A stretch of DNA of 64,000 nucleotides. Origin: Leptolinea sp. UBA4782 (GTDB taxonomy: Bacteria > Chloroflexota > Anaerolineae > Anaerolineales > Anaerolineaceae). The stretch lies in contig DHHC01000003.1 in assembly GCA_002403095.1 (NCBI GenBank), positions 3,031 to 67,030 on the forward strand, written 5' to 3'. Below, one piece after another: positions 24,394 through 32,889 of the stretch (its first letter is position 1; each line of letters begins with the position of its first letter). Below the pieces are notes generated by a model. The model ran no database searches, was not told the DNA's origin, and was given only the letters and a program-made list of their open reading frames with translations. The position numbers and the translations under genes were made by a program.

Positions 24394-25644
24394 CTAAGGG
24401 CACTGGATGAATCCCTGTCCCCACAAACAGCCGCCGCAGGCTGGCTGTACATTTCCGAAACAATCTTCCAGGTTGTCATCAGCCATATAACAGCTGTTGC
24501 AGAATGTGCAGGGGGAAAAATCAAATTTCATCAACCGCTCCCGCAAAGCGACATATTCTGGATCATTCCAGATTTCCAGTAAGCTCGATTGGTTTATGTT
24601 GCCAACCGAATACGCCTGAGATTGACGGATATGATCATCAAGGTAGCTTTCGTGTGTATGTAGCAAATTGAGGCAAGGGCTTACCTCCCCGTCCCAGCGA
24701 ACCGATAAGCTCCCCTTTTTGATGAATGGACAGGTATTGCTGCCCGCGTCCAGGCAGCGGCCGCCAATTTCCAGGTGAACTGGCATCTTGAATTCTTCTT
24801 GCAGCTGGGTGACAAGATACTCAGAAGGATCCAGCCTCGGAAGGGAAATCACAGGCGCCCAGGCTGAGGGATGTAAATTGCCATCATTCATCGAGCGTGA
24901 ATATAGTGTCTGGTCACGCAATTCTTCCGTATGGGGCAGGACATTGCTGACCGAAAACCTGTCCGCGCCCAGCCGCCGCCCAATCTGGATTACCTTTGCC
25001 AGGTCAGCCTGGTTGCGCTTCATGGCCACGAACGCTATCCCCAGGTTAGGGTGATATTTGCCGGCTTCCATCCGCAATTCCATCAAATGATAGATGTTTT
25101 CAATCACCACTGGCAGGTTATCCCCCAGGCGGACATCTTCATAACTTTCACGGGTTGCCCCGTCAATCGAAACCCACACACGGTCGATCCCGATCTCTAC
25201 CAGCCTGTGGGCTACATCTTTTGTCAGCAGGATGCCGTTGGTGATCATTTCCACAGTCGATCCCGAAGCTTTCGCCCTGGCAATCATTTCCACTGCGCCT
25301 TTATGCGCCAGTGGCTCGCCAAAACCACCAAAGAATATCTTCGGTGCAGGCTGAATGGCTTTGACCGATTCAAACAGCGCTGTAAATGTCTCTTTCTGCA
25401 TGTCACCCATCGGCTCATGCCAGACATTTCTCATGCAGGTGCGGCAATCGAGGTTGCAGCGGTTGGTTAGCTCAATATACACTTCCGCCAGGCTGTTGGA
25501 GGACCGCTGGACAATAATCTCGTTTTCACCCTCATCGACGCGAATCAAAGAGCCGGGCGTGATACCCAATTTGAGGATCAGGTCTTCCGGAAGGAGAACC
25601 TGGCCTTGTTCATTGGCTTGAATGCGGTATGTTTTTACAGCCAT
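24394..25644 (-). CDS. AbrB-domain radical SAM/SPASM protein
   Basis: A 416-aa fusion. Residues 1-46 are an AbrB/SpoVT swapped-hairpin-like domain (QGQVLLPEDLILKLGITPGS). The radical SAM domain follows, with CNLDCRTC (about 64-71) for the [4Fe-4S]-SAM cluster and GGFGEPL (about 106). The C-terminal 80 residues carry many cysteines in a SPASM arrangement (CFGNVQPACGGC and others). SNVLPHTEELRDQTLYSRSM recalls the radical SAM maturase found with tungsten-dependent oxidoreductases, but no such oxidoreductase is in the window. It may modify a peptide or cofactor; the substrate is not known. Confidence 0.72.
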   Translation of the reverse strand: MAVKTYRIQANEQGQVLLPEDLILKLGITPGSLIRVDEGENEIIVQRSSNSLAEVYIELTNRCNLDCRTCMRNVWHEPMGDMQKETFTALFESVKAIQPAPKIFFGGFGEPLAHKGAVEMIARAKASGSTVEMITNGILLTKDVAHRLVEIGIDRVWVSIDGATRESYEDVRLGDNLPVVIENIYHLMELRMEAGKYHPNLGIAFVAMKRNQADLAKVIQIGRRLGADRFSVSNVLPHTEELRDQTLYSRSMNDGNLHPSAWAPVISLPRLDPSEYLVTQLQEEFKMPVHLEIGGRCLDAGSNTCPFIKKGSLSVRWDGEVSPCLNLLHTHESYLDDHIRQSQAYSVGNINQSSLLEIWNDPEYVALRERLMKFDFSPCTFCNSCYMADDNLEDCFGNVQPACGGCLWGQGFIQCP

Positions 25645-25739
25645 AAATTTATACAGTTTGGAAAATCACCTGCAAGATGAATTCTCCACTTCCAGTTTCT
25701 CAAATCATCCGGCCCGGCACAAGATCTGTTTTGGGGATT

Positions 25740-26807
25740 TTATTGCTGTTCCGTTTTTGTTATGCCAAATAATTTTCTTTGCAGCCAGAAAGCAACATTG
25801 ACGAGCCCGATCATCACCGGCACTTCCACCAGTGGACCTATCACAGCAGTGAAAGCTTCGCCGGAATTGATGCCGAAGACAGCCACTGCCACTGCAATAG
25901 CTAGCTCAAAGTTGTTTGATGCTGCCGTAAAAGCAAGGGTGGTTGTCTTTTTAGCATCTGCCCCAACAACCCTGCCCATCACAAAGCTAACCAGGAACAT
26001 AACCACGAAGTAGATCAACAGCGGGATGGCGATCCGAACCACAGCCATCGGTATAGTTACGATCAGGTTGCCTTTTAGGCTGAACATGACAATAATGGTG
26101 AATAACAGCGCGATCAGGGTGATCGGGCTGATCTTCGGGATGAATTTTTGGTAATACCACCCTTTGCCTTTCAAGCGGGTGAGCACCTGGTTCGTGATAA
26201 AGCCGGCAACGAAGGGAATACCAAGGTATATGAATACACTTTTGGCAATCTCGCCAATCGTTATTGCCACACGGCTGCCCTGCAAACCAAACCAGGTAGG
26301 TAATATTGTAATAAATACATACGCATACACGCTGTAGAACAATACCTGGAATATGCTGTTGAATGCCACCAGCCCGGCAGCGTATTCAGTATCCCCCCTG
26401 GCCAGGTCATTCCAGACAATTACCATGGCAATGCAGCGTGCCAGGCCGATCATGATCAGCCCGACCATGTAAGGGGGATAATTGCGCAGGAAAATAATCG
26501 CCAGCAGGAACATCAGGATAGGTCCGATCACCCAGTTTTGGACCAGAGATAAGGCCAAGACTTTCCCATTGCGGAATACCTTCCCTAGCTGGTCATAATG
26601 CACTTTTGCCAGCGGCGGATACATCATCAGAATCAGGCCGATAGCAATAGGGATATTGGTTGTACCCACCGAAAAGGCCGTGTTAAAACTCTCAACCGCA
26701 GCAGGAAATAAGAAACCTATCGCAACTCCCAGCCCCATTGCCAGGAAAATCCATAATGTCAGAAAACGGTCAAGAAATGATAATCGGCGTGTAACTGGTT
26801 TTTCCAT
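25740..26807 (-). CDS. arsB: ACR3-family arsenite efflux transporter
   Basis: A 355-aa membrane protein with ten hydrophobic segments. FLDRFLTLWIFLAMGLGVAIG at the start and GLARCIAMVIVWNDLARGD (about 122-140), containing the essential Cys of ACR3, identify it. It exports As(III) using the proton motive force. ATG 26807 was chosen because TTGGAGAAC lies 4-12 bases upstream; a TTG four codons earlier is less likely. It follows arsR2 by 21 bp in one operon. No arsenate reductase is nearby. Confidence 0.92.
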   Translation of the reverse strand: MEKPVTRRLSFLDRFLTLWIFLAMGLGVAIGFLFPAAVESFNTAFSVGTTNIPIAIGLILMMYPPLAKVHYDQLGKVFRNGKVLALSLVQNWVIGPILMFLLAIIFLRNYPPYMVGLIMIGLARCIAMVIVWNDLARGDTEYAAGLVAFNSIFQVLFYSVYAYVFITILPTWFGLQGSRVAITIGEIAKSVFIYLGIPFVAGFITNQVLTRLKGKGWYYQKFIPKISPITLIALLFTIIVMFSLKGNLIVTIPMAVVRIAIPLLIYFVVMFLVSFVMGRVVGADAKKTTTLAFTAASNNFELAIAVAVAVFGINSGEAFTAVIGPLVEVPVMIGLVNVAFWLQRKLFGITKTEQQ

Positions 26808-26828
26808 AGTGTTCTCCAAGAGTTGTAT

Positions 26829-27224
26829 TTAAGAGTCTGATGGCTTTTTGCATGCCAGCTTTCCTTCCCATTCAGGATGGCATAGGGGGCAGGAACAGCC
26901 GGCTGCCGGCCTGGCCGAGAGGGACTTGAGCTTCTCATGTTCGAAACCTGCCACCCTGGCTGCCTGGCAGACAACATCATACCAATCCAGCTGTACCAGG
27001 CGGTAATAAATATGCCGGCCTTCACGCTGGGTGCCTACCAGGCCTGCCTTGCGCAGCACAATCAGGTGCTGCGAGATGACCGCCTGTCGGATCCCGGTGA
27101 CAGCCTCGATATGGCAGACACAAGCCCGGTCCTGTGCCAGGATCAAGACAATTAGAAGGCGGACGGGCTGCCCCAGGATGTGGAAAACTTCAGCCAGCAA
27201 GTCGGGAGAATTGGATATATTCAT
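26829..27224 (-). CDS. arsR: ArsR-family metalloregulator (second copy)
   Basis: A 131-aa winged-helix repressor. CVCH (about residue 36) is the metalloid motif in the DNA-binding helix region, with GIRQAVISQHLIVLRKAGLV as recognition part. The tail has GCSCPLCHPEWEG, a Cys-rich motif like that in the first ArsR (GCPCPKCN). The start is ATG 27224; the operator-like repeat ATATTC-N8-GAATGT overlaps it. It probably controls itself and ACR3, and may share targets with arsR1. Confidence 0.9.
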   Translation of the reverse strand: MNISNSPDLLAEVFHILGQPVRLLIVLILAQDRACVCHIEAVTGIRQAVISQHLIVLRKAGLVGTQREGRHIYYRLVQLDWYDVVCQAARVAGFEHEKLKSLSARPAAGCSCPLCHPEWEGKLACKKPSDS

Positions 27225-27247
27225 CAATCTGAATGTATTATATACAT
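27217..27247 (-). promoter_or_regulatory. Operator region of arsR2-ACR3
   Basis: ATATTC-N8-GAATGT (27217-27236) matches the arsR1 and permease operators in spacing and all but one base, and overlaps the arsR2 start codon. Just upstream (27233-27247) is a second palindrome, ATGTAT-TAT-ATACAT. Confidence 0.6.
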
Positions 27248-27412
27248 ACCTGCTTAGAAAGCAATATTTTTGTCAATGAATGCCTTTTCGATCCAGCAAA
27301 TACACTTGAAGGGGATTCTATTAATTCCTTTCATCGATACAATCCGGCTTGATTAATGATCAATCCAACAGACTGGAGAGAAAAATTTGTGATAAAATAC
27401 CCTCTGCATCAC

Positions 27413-27483
<71 letters not shown>

Positions 27484-27492
27484 CCTCTGCGA

Positions 27493-27523
27493 TAAGCACC
27501 CTGCACTTGTTTCAGGGTGCTTA
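27493..27523 (+). other. Hairpin between tRNA-Gln and glnS
   Basis: TAAGCACCCTG / CAGGGTGCTTA form a perfect 11-bp stem with a 9-base loop. No T-run follows, so it may be a processing or attenuation site rather than a full terminator. Confidence 0.6.
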
Positions 27524-27546
27524 CGTTAGTACTTGGAGGTACGCTC

Positions 27547-29247
27547 ATGTCCCAGGAAGAAACCAGCGCCCCCGGGAATTTTATCCGGGATGCCATAGAA
27601 GAAGACCTGCGCAACGGCAGGTTTACCGAAGTTCATACCCGCTTTCCCCCTGAACCCAACGGCTACCTGCATATCGGCCACGCCAAAGCGCTCACCATTG
27701 ACTTTGGTATGGCTGAAACCTTTGGGGGCAAGTGCAACCTGCGCTTTGACGATACCAACCCGGTTAAAGAGGATGTGGAATTTGTGGATGCCATCAAAGA
27801 GGATATCCACTGGCTGGGGTTTGACTGGGATGACCGCGAGTATTATGCCTCCGATTATTTTGGACAGCTGTATGAATTTGCCGTCAGGCTGATCAAAAAA
27901 GGCAGAGCCTATGTGGATGACCTGTCTGCCGACCAGATCCGTGAATACCGCGGCACCCTGACCGAACCCGGTAAAGACAGCCCCTGGCGCAACCGCTCAG
28001 TTGAAGAGAACCTCGCCCTTTTTGAACGCATGAAGAAGGGTGAGTTTCCCGAGGGCGCCTGTGTCCTGCGGGCAAAAATTGACATGGCTTCCCCCAATAT
28101 CAACATGCGCGACCCGGTCATGTACCGCATCATCCACAACCCGCTCCACCACCGCACAGGCAGCACCTGGTGCATTTATCCCATGTACGATTTCGCCCAT
28201 GGCCAATCGGATTCCATTGAAGGCATCACCCATTCGCTCTGCGATCTGGCTTACGAAGACCACCGCCCCCTGTATGAATGGTTCATCAAGGAGCTGGAGA
28301 TCTTCCCCACCCGCCAGATCGAGTTCGCCCGCCTGAACCTGACCTACACCATCCTCAGCAAACGCTACCTGAAACAACTGGTCGACCACGGCCATGTGCG
28401 CGGCTGGGATGATCCCCGTATGCCGACCCTGTGCGGCATGCGCCGGCGCGGGTACAGTGCATCGGCAGTGCGCAACTTCATCACCCAGATAGGTGTTGCC
28501 AAGAACGAGAATCTGATTGATATTGCCTTGCTCGAGTTCCTCGTCCGTGAAGACCTGAACAAAACAGCCTTGCGGGTGATGGGCGTCCTGAACCCGGTTA
28601 AGGTTGTCATCACTAATTACCCCGAAGGGCAGACCGAATTCCTCGAAGCGGTCAACAACCCTGAAGACCCCTCTGCCGGCACCCGTCCGGTGGAATTCAG
28701 CCGCGAGCTGTTTATCGACCAGGATGACTTCCGCGAAGAACCGCCACCAAAATACTTCCGCCTGGCACCCGGCAAAGAAGTCCGCCTGCGTTACGGGTAC
28801 ATCATCAAATGTGTGGATTACATCAAGGATCCGCACACCGGCGAATTGACAGAGATCCATTGCACCTATGACACTGAAACCCGCGGCGGCTACGCTCCCG
28901 ACGGGCGCAAGGTGCAGGGCACCATCCACTGGGTTTCAGCTGGTTCGGCAATTGATGCCGAGATCAGGATGTATGATCGCCTGTTTTCTGTACCGGATCC
29001 CAACAAACCGGAGGAAGGCAAGACCTACCTGGATTACCTGAACCCGGATTCCCTGACCGTCCTGCAGCATTGCAAACTTGAGGCCGGGCTGGAGAACGCA
29101 AAGCCAGGCACCCGCTACCAGTTTGAGCGCAAAGGGTTCTTCACAGTGGACCTGGACAGCACCCCTGCGAAACCGGTCTTCAACCTGACCGTGCCGCTGC
29201 GCGACAGCTGGGCAAAGATCGAAAGCGGGCAAAAAGCAGGCAAATAA
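27547..29247 (+). CDS. glnS: Glutaminyl-tRNA synthetase
   Basis: A 566-aa class I synthetase. PPEPNGYLHIGHAKA (about 33-47) contains the HIGH motif; the second ATP motif is TILSKRYL (about 265), a KMSKS variant. The catalytic domain follows bacterial GlnRS closely and the C-terminal beta-barrels that read the anticodon are full length. It charges tRNA-Gln directly, bypassing GatCAB. The start is ATG 27547, seven bases after GGAGGT; an earlier GTG at 27517 lies in the hairpin. Its substrate tRNA is 63 bp upstream, and a common transcript is likely. Confidence 0.96.
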   Translation: MSQEETSAPGNFIRDAIEEDLRNGRFTEVHTRFPPEPNGYLHIGHAKALTIDFGMAETFGGKCNLRFDDTNPVKEDVEFVDAIKEDIHWLGFDWDDREYYASDYFGQLYEFAVRLIKKGRAYVDDLSADQIREYRGTLTEPGKDSPWRNRSVEENLALFERMKKGEFPEGACVLRAKIDMASPNINMRDPVMYRIIHNPLHHRTGSTWCIYPMYDFAHGQSDSIEGITHSLCDLAYEDHRPLYEWFIKELEIFPTRQIEFARLNLTYTILSKRYLKQLVDHGHVRGWDDPRMPTLCGMRRRGYSASAVRNFITQIGVAKNENLIDIALLEFLVREDLNKTALRVMGVLNPVKVVITNYPEGQTEFLEAVNNPEDPSAGTRPVEFSRELFIDQDDFREEPPPKYFRLAPGKEVRLRYGYIIKCVDYIKDPHTGELTEIHCTYDTETRGGYAPDGRKVQGTIHWVSAGSAIDAEIRMYDRLFSVPDPNKPEEGKTYLDYLNPDSLTVLQHCKLEAGLENAKPGTRYQFERKGFFTVDLDSTPAKPVFNLTVPLRDSWAKIESGQKAGK

Positions 29248-29289
29248 TCATTTTTTTCTTGCTGCAATCACTCTAGTTCCGTTGTAAGA

Positions 29290-30249
29290 ATGAAAAGTCA
29301 ACTAAATATGATTAAATGTTGCCGGGATCACCTTTTAAAGCTGAAGGATCGTTTCAATAGTCAAATCCATGAAAAGCGGTTCTTTTCAAAAGCTGCTTTT
29401 TGGGTAGCCATCTTCATAATCACATTTGCATTGGGGACACAACTCCCTGAAGGCTTTGATTGGGTTCATTACTACAAACCTGGCATCCTGCACCCATTGT
29501 GGACACCCTGGTCAAAAGCAATAGTTAATGCCCTTTCCCCTTTTAGTTATGGTTTCGTTTTTGCGTTATCTGTTATTGGCATTGCAGCCAGAACAATTAA
29601 GTGTAATAAATCTCCTCTACCACTGATCCTGGTGTTCTTATCCCTGCCCACTCTCTGGGTCTTCTATATGGGTAATTTGGACGGTTTGATCTTGTTCGGA
29701 ATGTTGATTATGCCGGTGGGAATCCCGCTCGTGCTCATGAAACCCCAACTGGCTGCATTCTCGTTACTTGCCAGTCGAAAATGGTTTATAGCAGGGATTA
29801 TCTGGTTTGCGCTTTCGCTGGTCATCTGGGGTTTCTGGTTGGATCGGTTTTTTATTGTCACCTCATCCAGTTGGAAATCTGAGTGGATTCAGGATATAAC
29901 ACTATTTCCCTGGGGGATCTTGCTCGGACTGCCCTTGCTGTACTTTTCACGCGGTGACCAGGATCTGCTAATGTCAGCAGGGTCATTTCTGACTCCACAT
30001 CTATTCCCCTACCATTTCATTATTCTTATGCCGTCAATTGCACGAATGAAGCCTATTTGGATGATCATCACATTTGTGATCTCCTGGACACCGCTATTGG
30101 CAAATTGGCTAGGACCTGAAGCATGGCATTTCGGAAATCTAATCGGTTTAAGTTGCTGGTTTGGAGTTTTTCTGAATAAAAAGAATCGAATACCAAAACC
30201 AATTCACCATATTAGTGATTTATTTAATGAAGGACAGGATGTTCATTAA
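29290..30249 (+). CDS. Multi-pass membrane protein of unknown function
   Basis: A 319-aa protein with about eight hydrophobic segments beginning near residue 35 and a basic N-terminal 33 residues. Base composition is visibly more AT-rich than its neighbours, which hints at a foreign origin. The stretch LPTLWVFYMGNLDGLILFG recalls multi-pass mannosyltransferase-like proteins (GT87 type), where an Asp in an early loop is common, but the family cannot be fixed. It sits alone between glnS and the convergent nucleotidyltransferase, overlapping its 3' end by 4 bp. Confidence 0.5.
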   Translation: MKSQLNMIKCCRDHLLKLKDRFNSQIHEKRFFSKAAFWVAIFIITFALGTQLPEGFDWVHYYKPGILHPLWTPWSKAIVNALSPFSYGFVFALSVIGIAARTIKCNKSPLPLILVFLSLPTLWVFYMGNLDGLILFGMLIMPVGIPLVLMKPQLAAFSLLASRKWFIAGIIWFALSLVIWGFWLDRFFIVTSSSWKSEWIQDITLFPWGILLGLPLLYFSRGDQDLLMSAGSFLTPHLFPYHFIILMPSIARMKPIWMIITFVISWTPLLANWLGPEAWHFGNLIGLSCWFGVFLNKKNRIPKPIHHISDLFNEGQDVH

Positions 30250-31100
30250 CACTGATCAAGGACTCGAAACTGATTGAGAAATCCAGAGACCTTTTCATCC
30301 TCCCTGAGGGGATAGGTGAACCCGCAACCATCCGCCACATCAACCGCGACTTTCCTGAACAACCTCCCCATTGCTTCCAGTGCTTTCCAGTTTTCTTCGT
30401 AACCTGCCCCTGAGTAAGTTTGCAGCAGGTTCTCCCACAGGTCAGCCGGCAGGTACCTTTTAAAATACTTGCCGCATTTACCCGGGTTGACAGCGTACCC
30501 CGTCTGCAGGCCAATATACCAGGTGAGTATTTTCATCAACTCTTCCCGTATTACCTGGTCGAGCATGTACTTCGCATACAGGATCTCTCCCCTGCGCAAG
30601 CCTTTTGCCGCATAAGGGCAGACCCACCAGAACTCGTTGCAGCAGTCATCAAATTCTTTCCGGGTTGGCGGTTTGGGAAGGTAAGATTTCTCCGAAGCAG
30701 GTTCAAGCATGGGGATAGCGCCATCCTTATCCAGCAGCACAACGCTCAGGCTGTCCTGGATGATGTCGCCAAATTTTTCTTTCGGGTACACCGTCAGGTC
30801 GATGCGGTTGCCATCCATGAATTGCATCAGGTAGGCATACCCAGCATGCGGTTCAGGCGCAGGTGAGTTCATATCATCCGGCAGCTGCAGGATCATCCTC
30901 TCACCAAATACATCGATCCAACCCGGATCATGCCTGAAAGATTGCACATCTGTTACCAGGTAAACAATATCAAAGTCCTGAAATGGATCCTTTTTCGCAT
31001 TTGGATTGGCGCGAGACCCGTTCAATATGACTGCCCTGACCCTTTTGTCCTTCCATGCAACAAAAAGGATCAGGTCCATCATTTCTGCTTCAGTCCGCAT
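30246..31100 (-). CDS. ANT(6)/AadE-like aminoglycoside 6-adenylyltransferase family protein
   Basis: A 284-aa nucleotidyltransferase, the usual length for ANT(6). The active-site region NGSRANPNAKKDPFQDFDIVYLV (about residues 19-41) has the GS motif and the DFD metal-binding pair. YWWVC-like and TWYIGLQTGYAVNPGKCGKYFKRYLP (about 213-238) match family stretches. Homologues adenylylate streptomycin, but chromosomal members in soil and sediment bacteria may have other substrates. The start is ATG 31100; a longer version would lie within the GNAT gene. It overlaps the upstream GNAT gene by 11 bp, so the two are coupled. Confidence 0.8.
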   Translation of the reverse strand: MRTEAEMMDLILFVAWKDKRVRAVILNGSRANPNAKKDPFQDFDIVYLVTDVQSFRHDPGWIDVFGERMILQLPDDMNSPAPEPHAGYAYLMQFMDGNRIDLTVYPKEKFGDIIQDSLSVVLLDKDGAIPMLEPASEKSYLPKPPTRKEFDDCCNEFWWVCPYAAKGLRRGEILYAKYMLDQVIREELMKILTWYIGLQTGYAVNPGKCGKYFKRYLPADLWENLLQTYSGAGYEENWKALEAMGRLFRKVAVDVADGCGFTYPLREDEKVSGFLNQFRVLDQC

Positions 31101-32151
31101 ACAGCTCTTTTCTTTCTGCCAGGTATGCCTCCACTTTTTCCAGCGGGATCTGCCAGATAGGATTGCTGATATAAGGTTTGAAACCCAATTCATGGTTGAT
31201 CTTTAACATGGCAGCGTTTGAGTCTGCGTTTTCTGTCCTGATAAATTTCACTTCAGGGCGTTCACGCAAGACTTTATCAATCATGGCTGCTTTCAACCAG
31301 CGCCCCAGTCCTTTGTTGCGGTACTCCGGAAACACGCCGGTCATATCCTGGTAGAGGATTTCCGGGCGGCTGGGATTCCAGACAGTTTCGGTGAAACCGG
31401 CCATTTTCCCTGTAGACTTTTCGATCAGGTAGTACGTCCAGCGTTGGAAACCCCTGGCAAACAACTGATTTTCAACCTGGCGTACCTGTTCCCGGGTTAA
31501 GTGCATTTCTTCAACATCCAGGTTCTCAATTGGCGCCTGGTTTTCAAGCTCCCTCAATTCAAGGATCGCATCCATCTGGTTCTCAGGATACAGCCCTTCC
31601 CACAAACCCAGGAAGAAATTGTCTTCATTTAAACATCCCCGTTCCAACCATGTTTCGACCAGGTGATGATCCAGATCATCCAGTCGCATTTGGTTGAGAT
31701 GACCCACCAGACCCTTCTCCCCACCGATCTTGTAAAGGAAGGATTCTCCGCTCGAAAGGTTCCCAATTGCTTCTATAATCAGCAGACGGCGATTCTCAGC
31801 TCTGGCAACTTCTGATATTCTCGCAAGCAGCCTGGTGCCAATCCCCTGCCGCCGGTATGGTTGGCGGACATAGATTCCCATTTTAGCAATATGCTGGTTC
31901 TCCTCCGTCCTAGCAATATCTATATTCCCTGTCGCTATCATCTCCTGATGGTTCACATACCAGGCTGCCCAGGTAAATGCATCCTCAAAGTCGGGTATAT
32001 TCTGGAGCGACTTCTTTGATTCTTCAAGGGAAATGGGCGGATCATCTGGTAGTATTTCTGCGCGGTTGGCATTATTGATGCGGTTCAATGCCAGGTATTC
32101 ATGCTCACTGGCTGAGCGCAGGTTGATCTCCTGTATCAAGATTTCTTCCAT
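31090..32151 (-). CDS. Tandem GNAT N-acetyltransferase
   Basis: A 353-aa protein with two GCN5-type domains. The acetyl-CoA loop of the first is VRQPYRRQGIGTRLLA (about 94-109); that of the second is VFPEYRNKGLGRWLKAAM (about 273-290). Both R/Q-x-x-G-x-G/A loops look intact. Double GNAT proteins often act on small amines or antibiotics (mycothiol synthase is a related double-domain design). It is the first gene of an operon with the ANT(6)-like gene; an antibiotic-related role is an inference from that. Confidence 0.8.
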   Translation of the reverse strand: MEEILIQEINLRSASEHEYLALNRINNANRAEILPDDPPISLEESKKSLQNIPDFEDAFTWAAWYVNHQEMIATGNIDIARTEENQHIAKMGIYVRQPYRRQGIGTRLLARISEVARAENRRLLIIEAIGNLSSGESFLYKIGGEKGLVGHLNQMRLDDLDHHLVETWLERGCLNEDNFFLGLWEGLYPENQMDAILELRELENQAPIENLDVEEMHLTREQVRQVENQLFARGFQRWTYYLIEKSTGKMAGFTETVWNPSRPEILYQDMTGVFPEYRNKGLGRWLKAAMIDKVLRERPEVKFIRTENADSNAAMLKINHELGFKPYISNPIWQIPLEKVEAYLAERKELYAD

Positions 32152-32251
32152 GATTTCTCTTTCTTCAAACTAGGTTGAATTCAGTGAGTCTGGGTCTGTT
32201 TTTCATTGTACTTACAGTGAAGCCCATTTTCAAGCATTTCCTTCTTGCACC

Positions 32252-32281
32252 TTGACAAGACAGTATACCGTTCGGTATACT
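32252..32281 (+). promoter_or_regulatory. tetR promoter with palindromic operator
   Basis: TTGACA (32252-32257), 18 bp, TATACT (32276-32281). The spacer and -10 are covered by the perfect palindrome AGTATACCG-TT-CGGTATACT (32262-32281). The ATG of tetR is 8 bases after the -10, so transcription would start at the start codon. Autorepression is very likely. Confidence 0.8.
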
Positions 32282-32288
32282 TGGCTCC

Positions 32289-32858
32289 ATGTCTGAGAAC
32301 CGTTCTACCATTCTTCAAATTTCTTTAGAACTATTCGCCCGGCGCGGCTATGAAGCCGTCGGTATCCAGGAGATCGTGGATTCAGCCGGCATCACCAAAC
32401 CCACCCTGTATCACTATTTCGGAAGCAAATCCGGGCTGCTGGAAATCCTGCTGAAAGAATCGTTCACGCCATTTCTTACCAGACTTGCAGACGCAGCCAG
32501 GTATTCTGGCGATGTGACGAATACCTTGCAGGCTGTTGCCAGTTACAGTCTTCAGTTTGCCGGGCAGAATCCCAGTCTGTTCCGGTTTTACCTCACCACC
32601 CAGGTTGCACCGCTGGATAGTGAACCCTACCAGGCCGGAAAATTCATCCACCTGGAACAGCAGAGAATCCTGCAGGAACTTTTCCTGAAGGCTGCCCAGG
32701 ACCACGGGAATATGAAAGGCCGCCATATCGCCTATGCAGCCTCTTTCCTCGGGCTGGTGAATACTTATGCCTTGCTGGCGGTGAACGGGGAAATTACCTC
32801 AGTGGACAACCTGGTCAACCAGGTCGTTCACCAGTTCATGCATGGTATCTTTTCATAA
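32289..32858 (+). CDS. TetR-family transcriptional regulator
   Basis: A 189-aa regulator with an N-terminal helix-turn-helix (ILQISLELFARRGYEAVGIQE, then SAGITKPTLYHYFGSKSGLL, residues 8-49), the typical TetR pattern. The C-terminal ligand domain is not diagnostic. The gene has a palindromic operator in its own promoter and apparently a leaderless mRNA. The amylase gene starts 31 bp after its stop, so they may be co-transcribed, but the ligand is unknown. Confidence 0.92.
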   Translation: MSENRSTILQISLELFARRGYEAVGIQEIVDSAGITKPTLYHYFGSKSGLLEILLKESFTPFLTRLADAARYSGDVTNTLQAVASYSLQFAGQNPSLFRFYLTTQVAPLDSEPYQAGKFIHLEQQRILQELFLKAAQDHGNMKGRHIAYAASFLGLVNTYALLAVNGEITSVDNLVNQVVHQFMHGIFS

Positions 32859-32889
32859 ACAAACACATATACATTATCTCGGAGCAAAC

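Noticed and set aside
27997..28929. 310-aa minus-strand frame
   Set aside because: Antisense of glnS, whose family motifs are clear.
30246..31193. Longer 315-aa form of the ANT(6)-like protein
   Set aside because: The extra 31 residues are out-of-frame GNAT sequence; ATG 31100 gives the family start and length.
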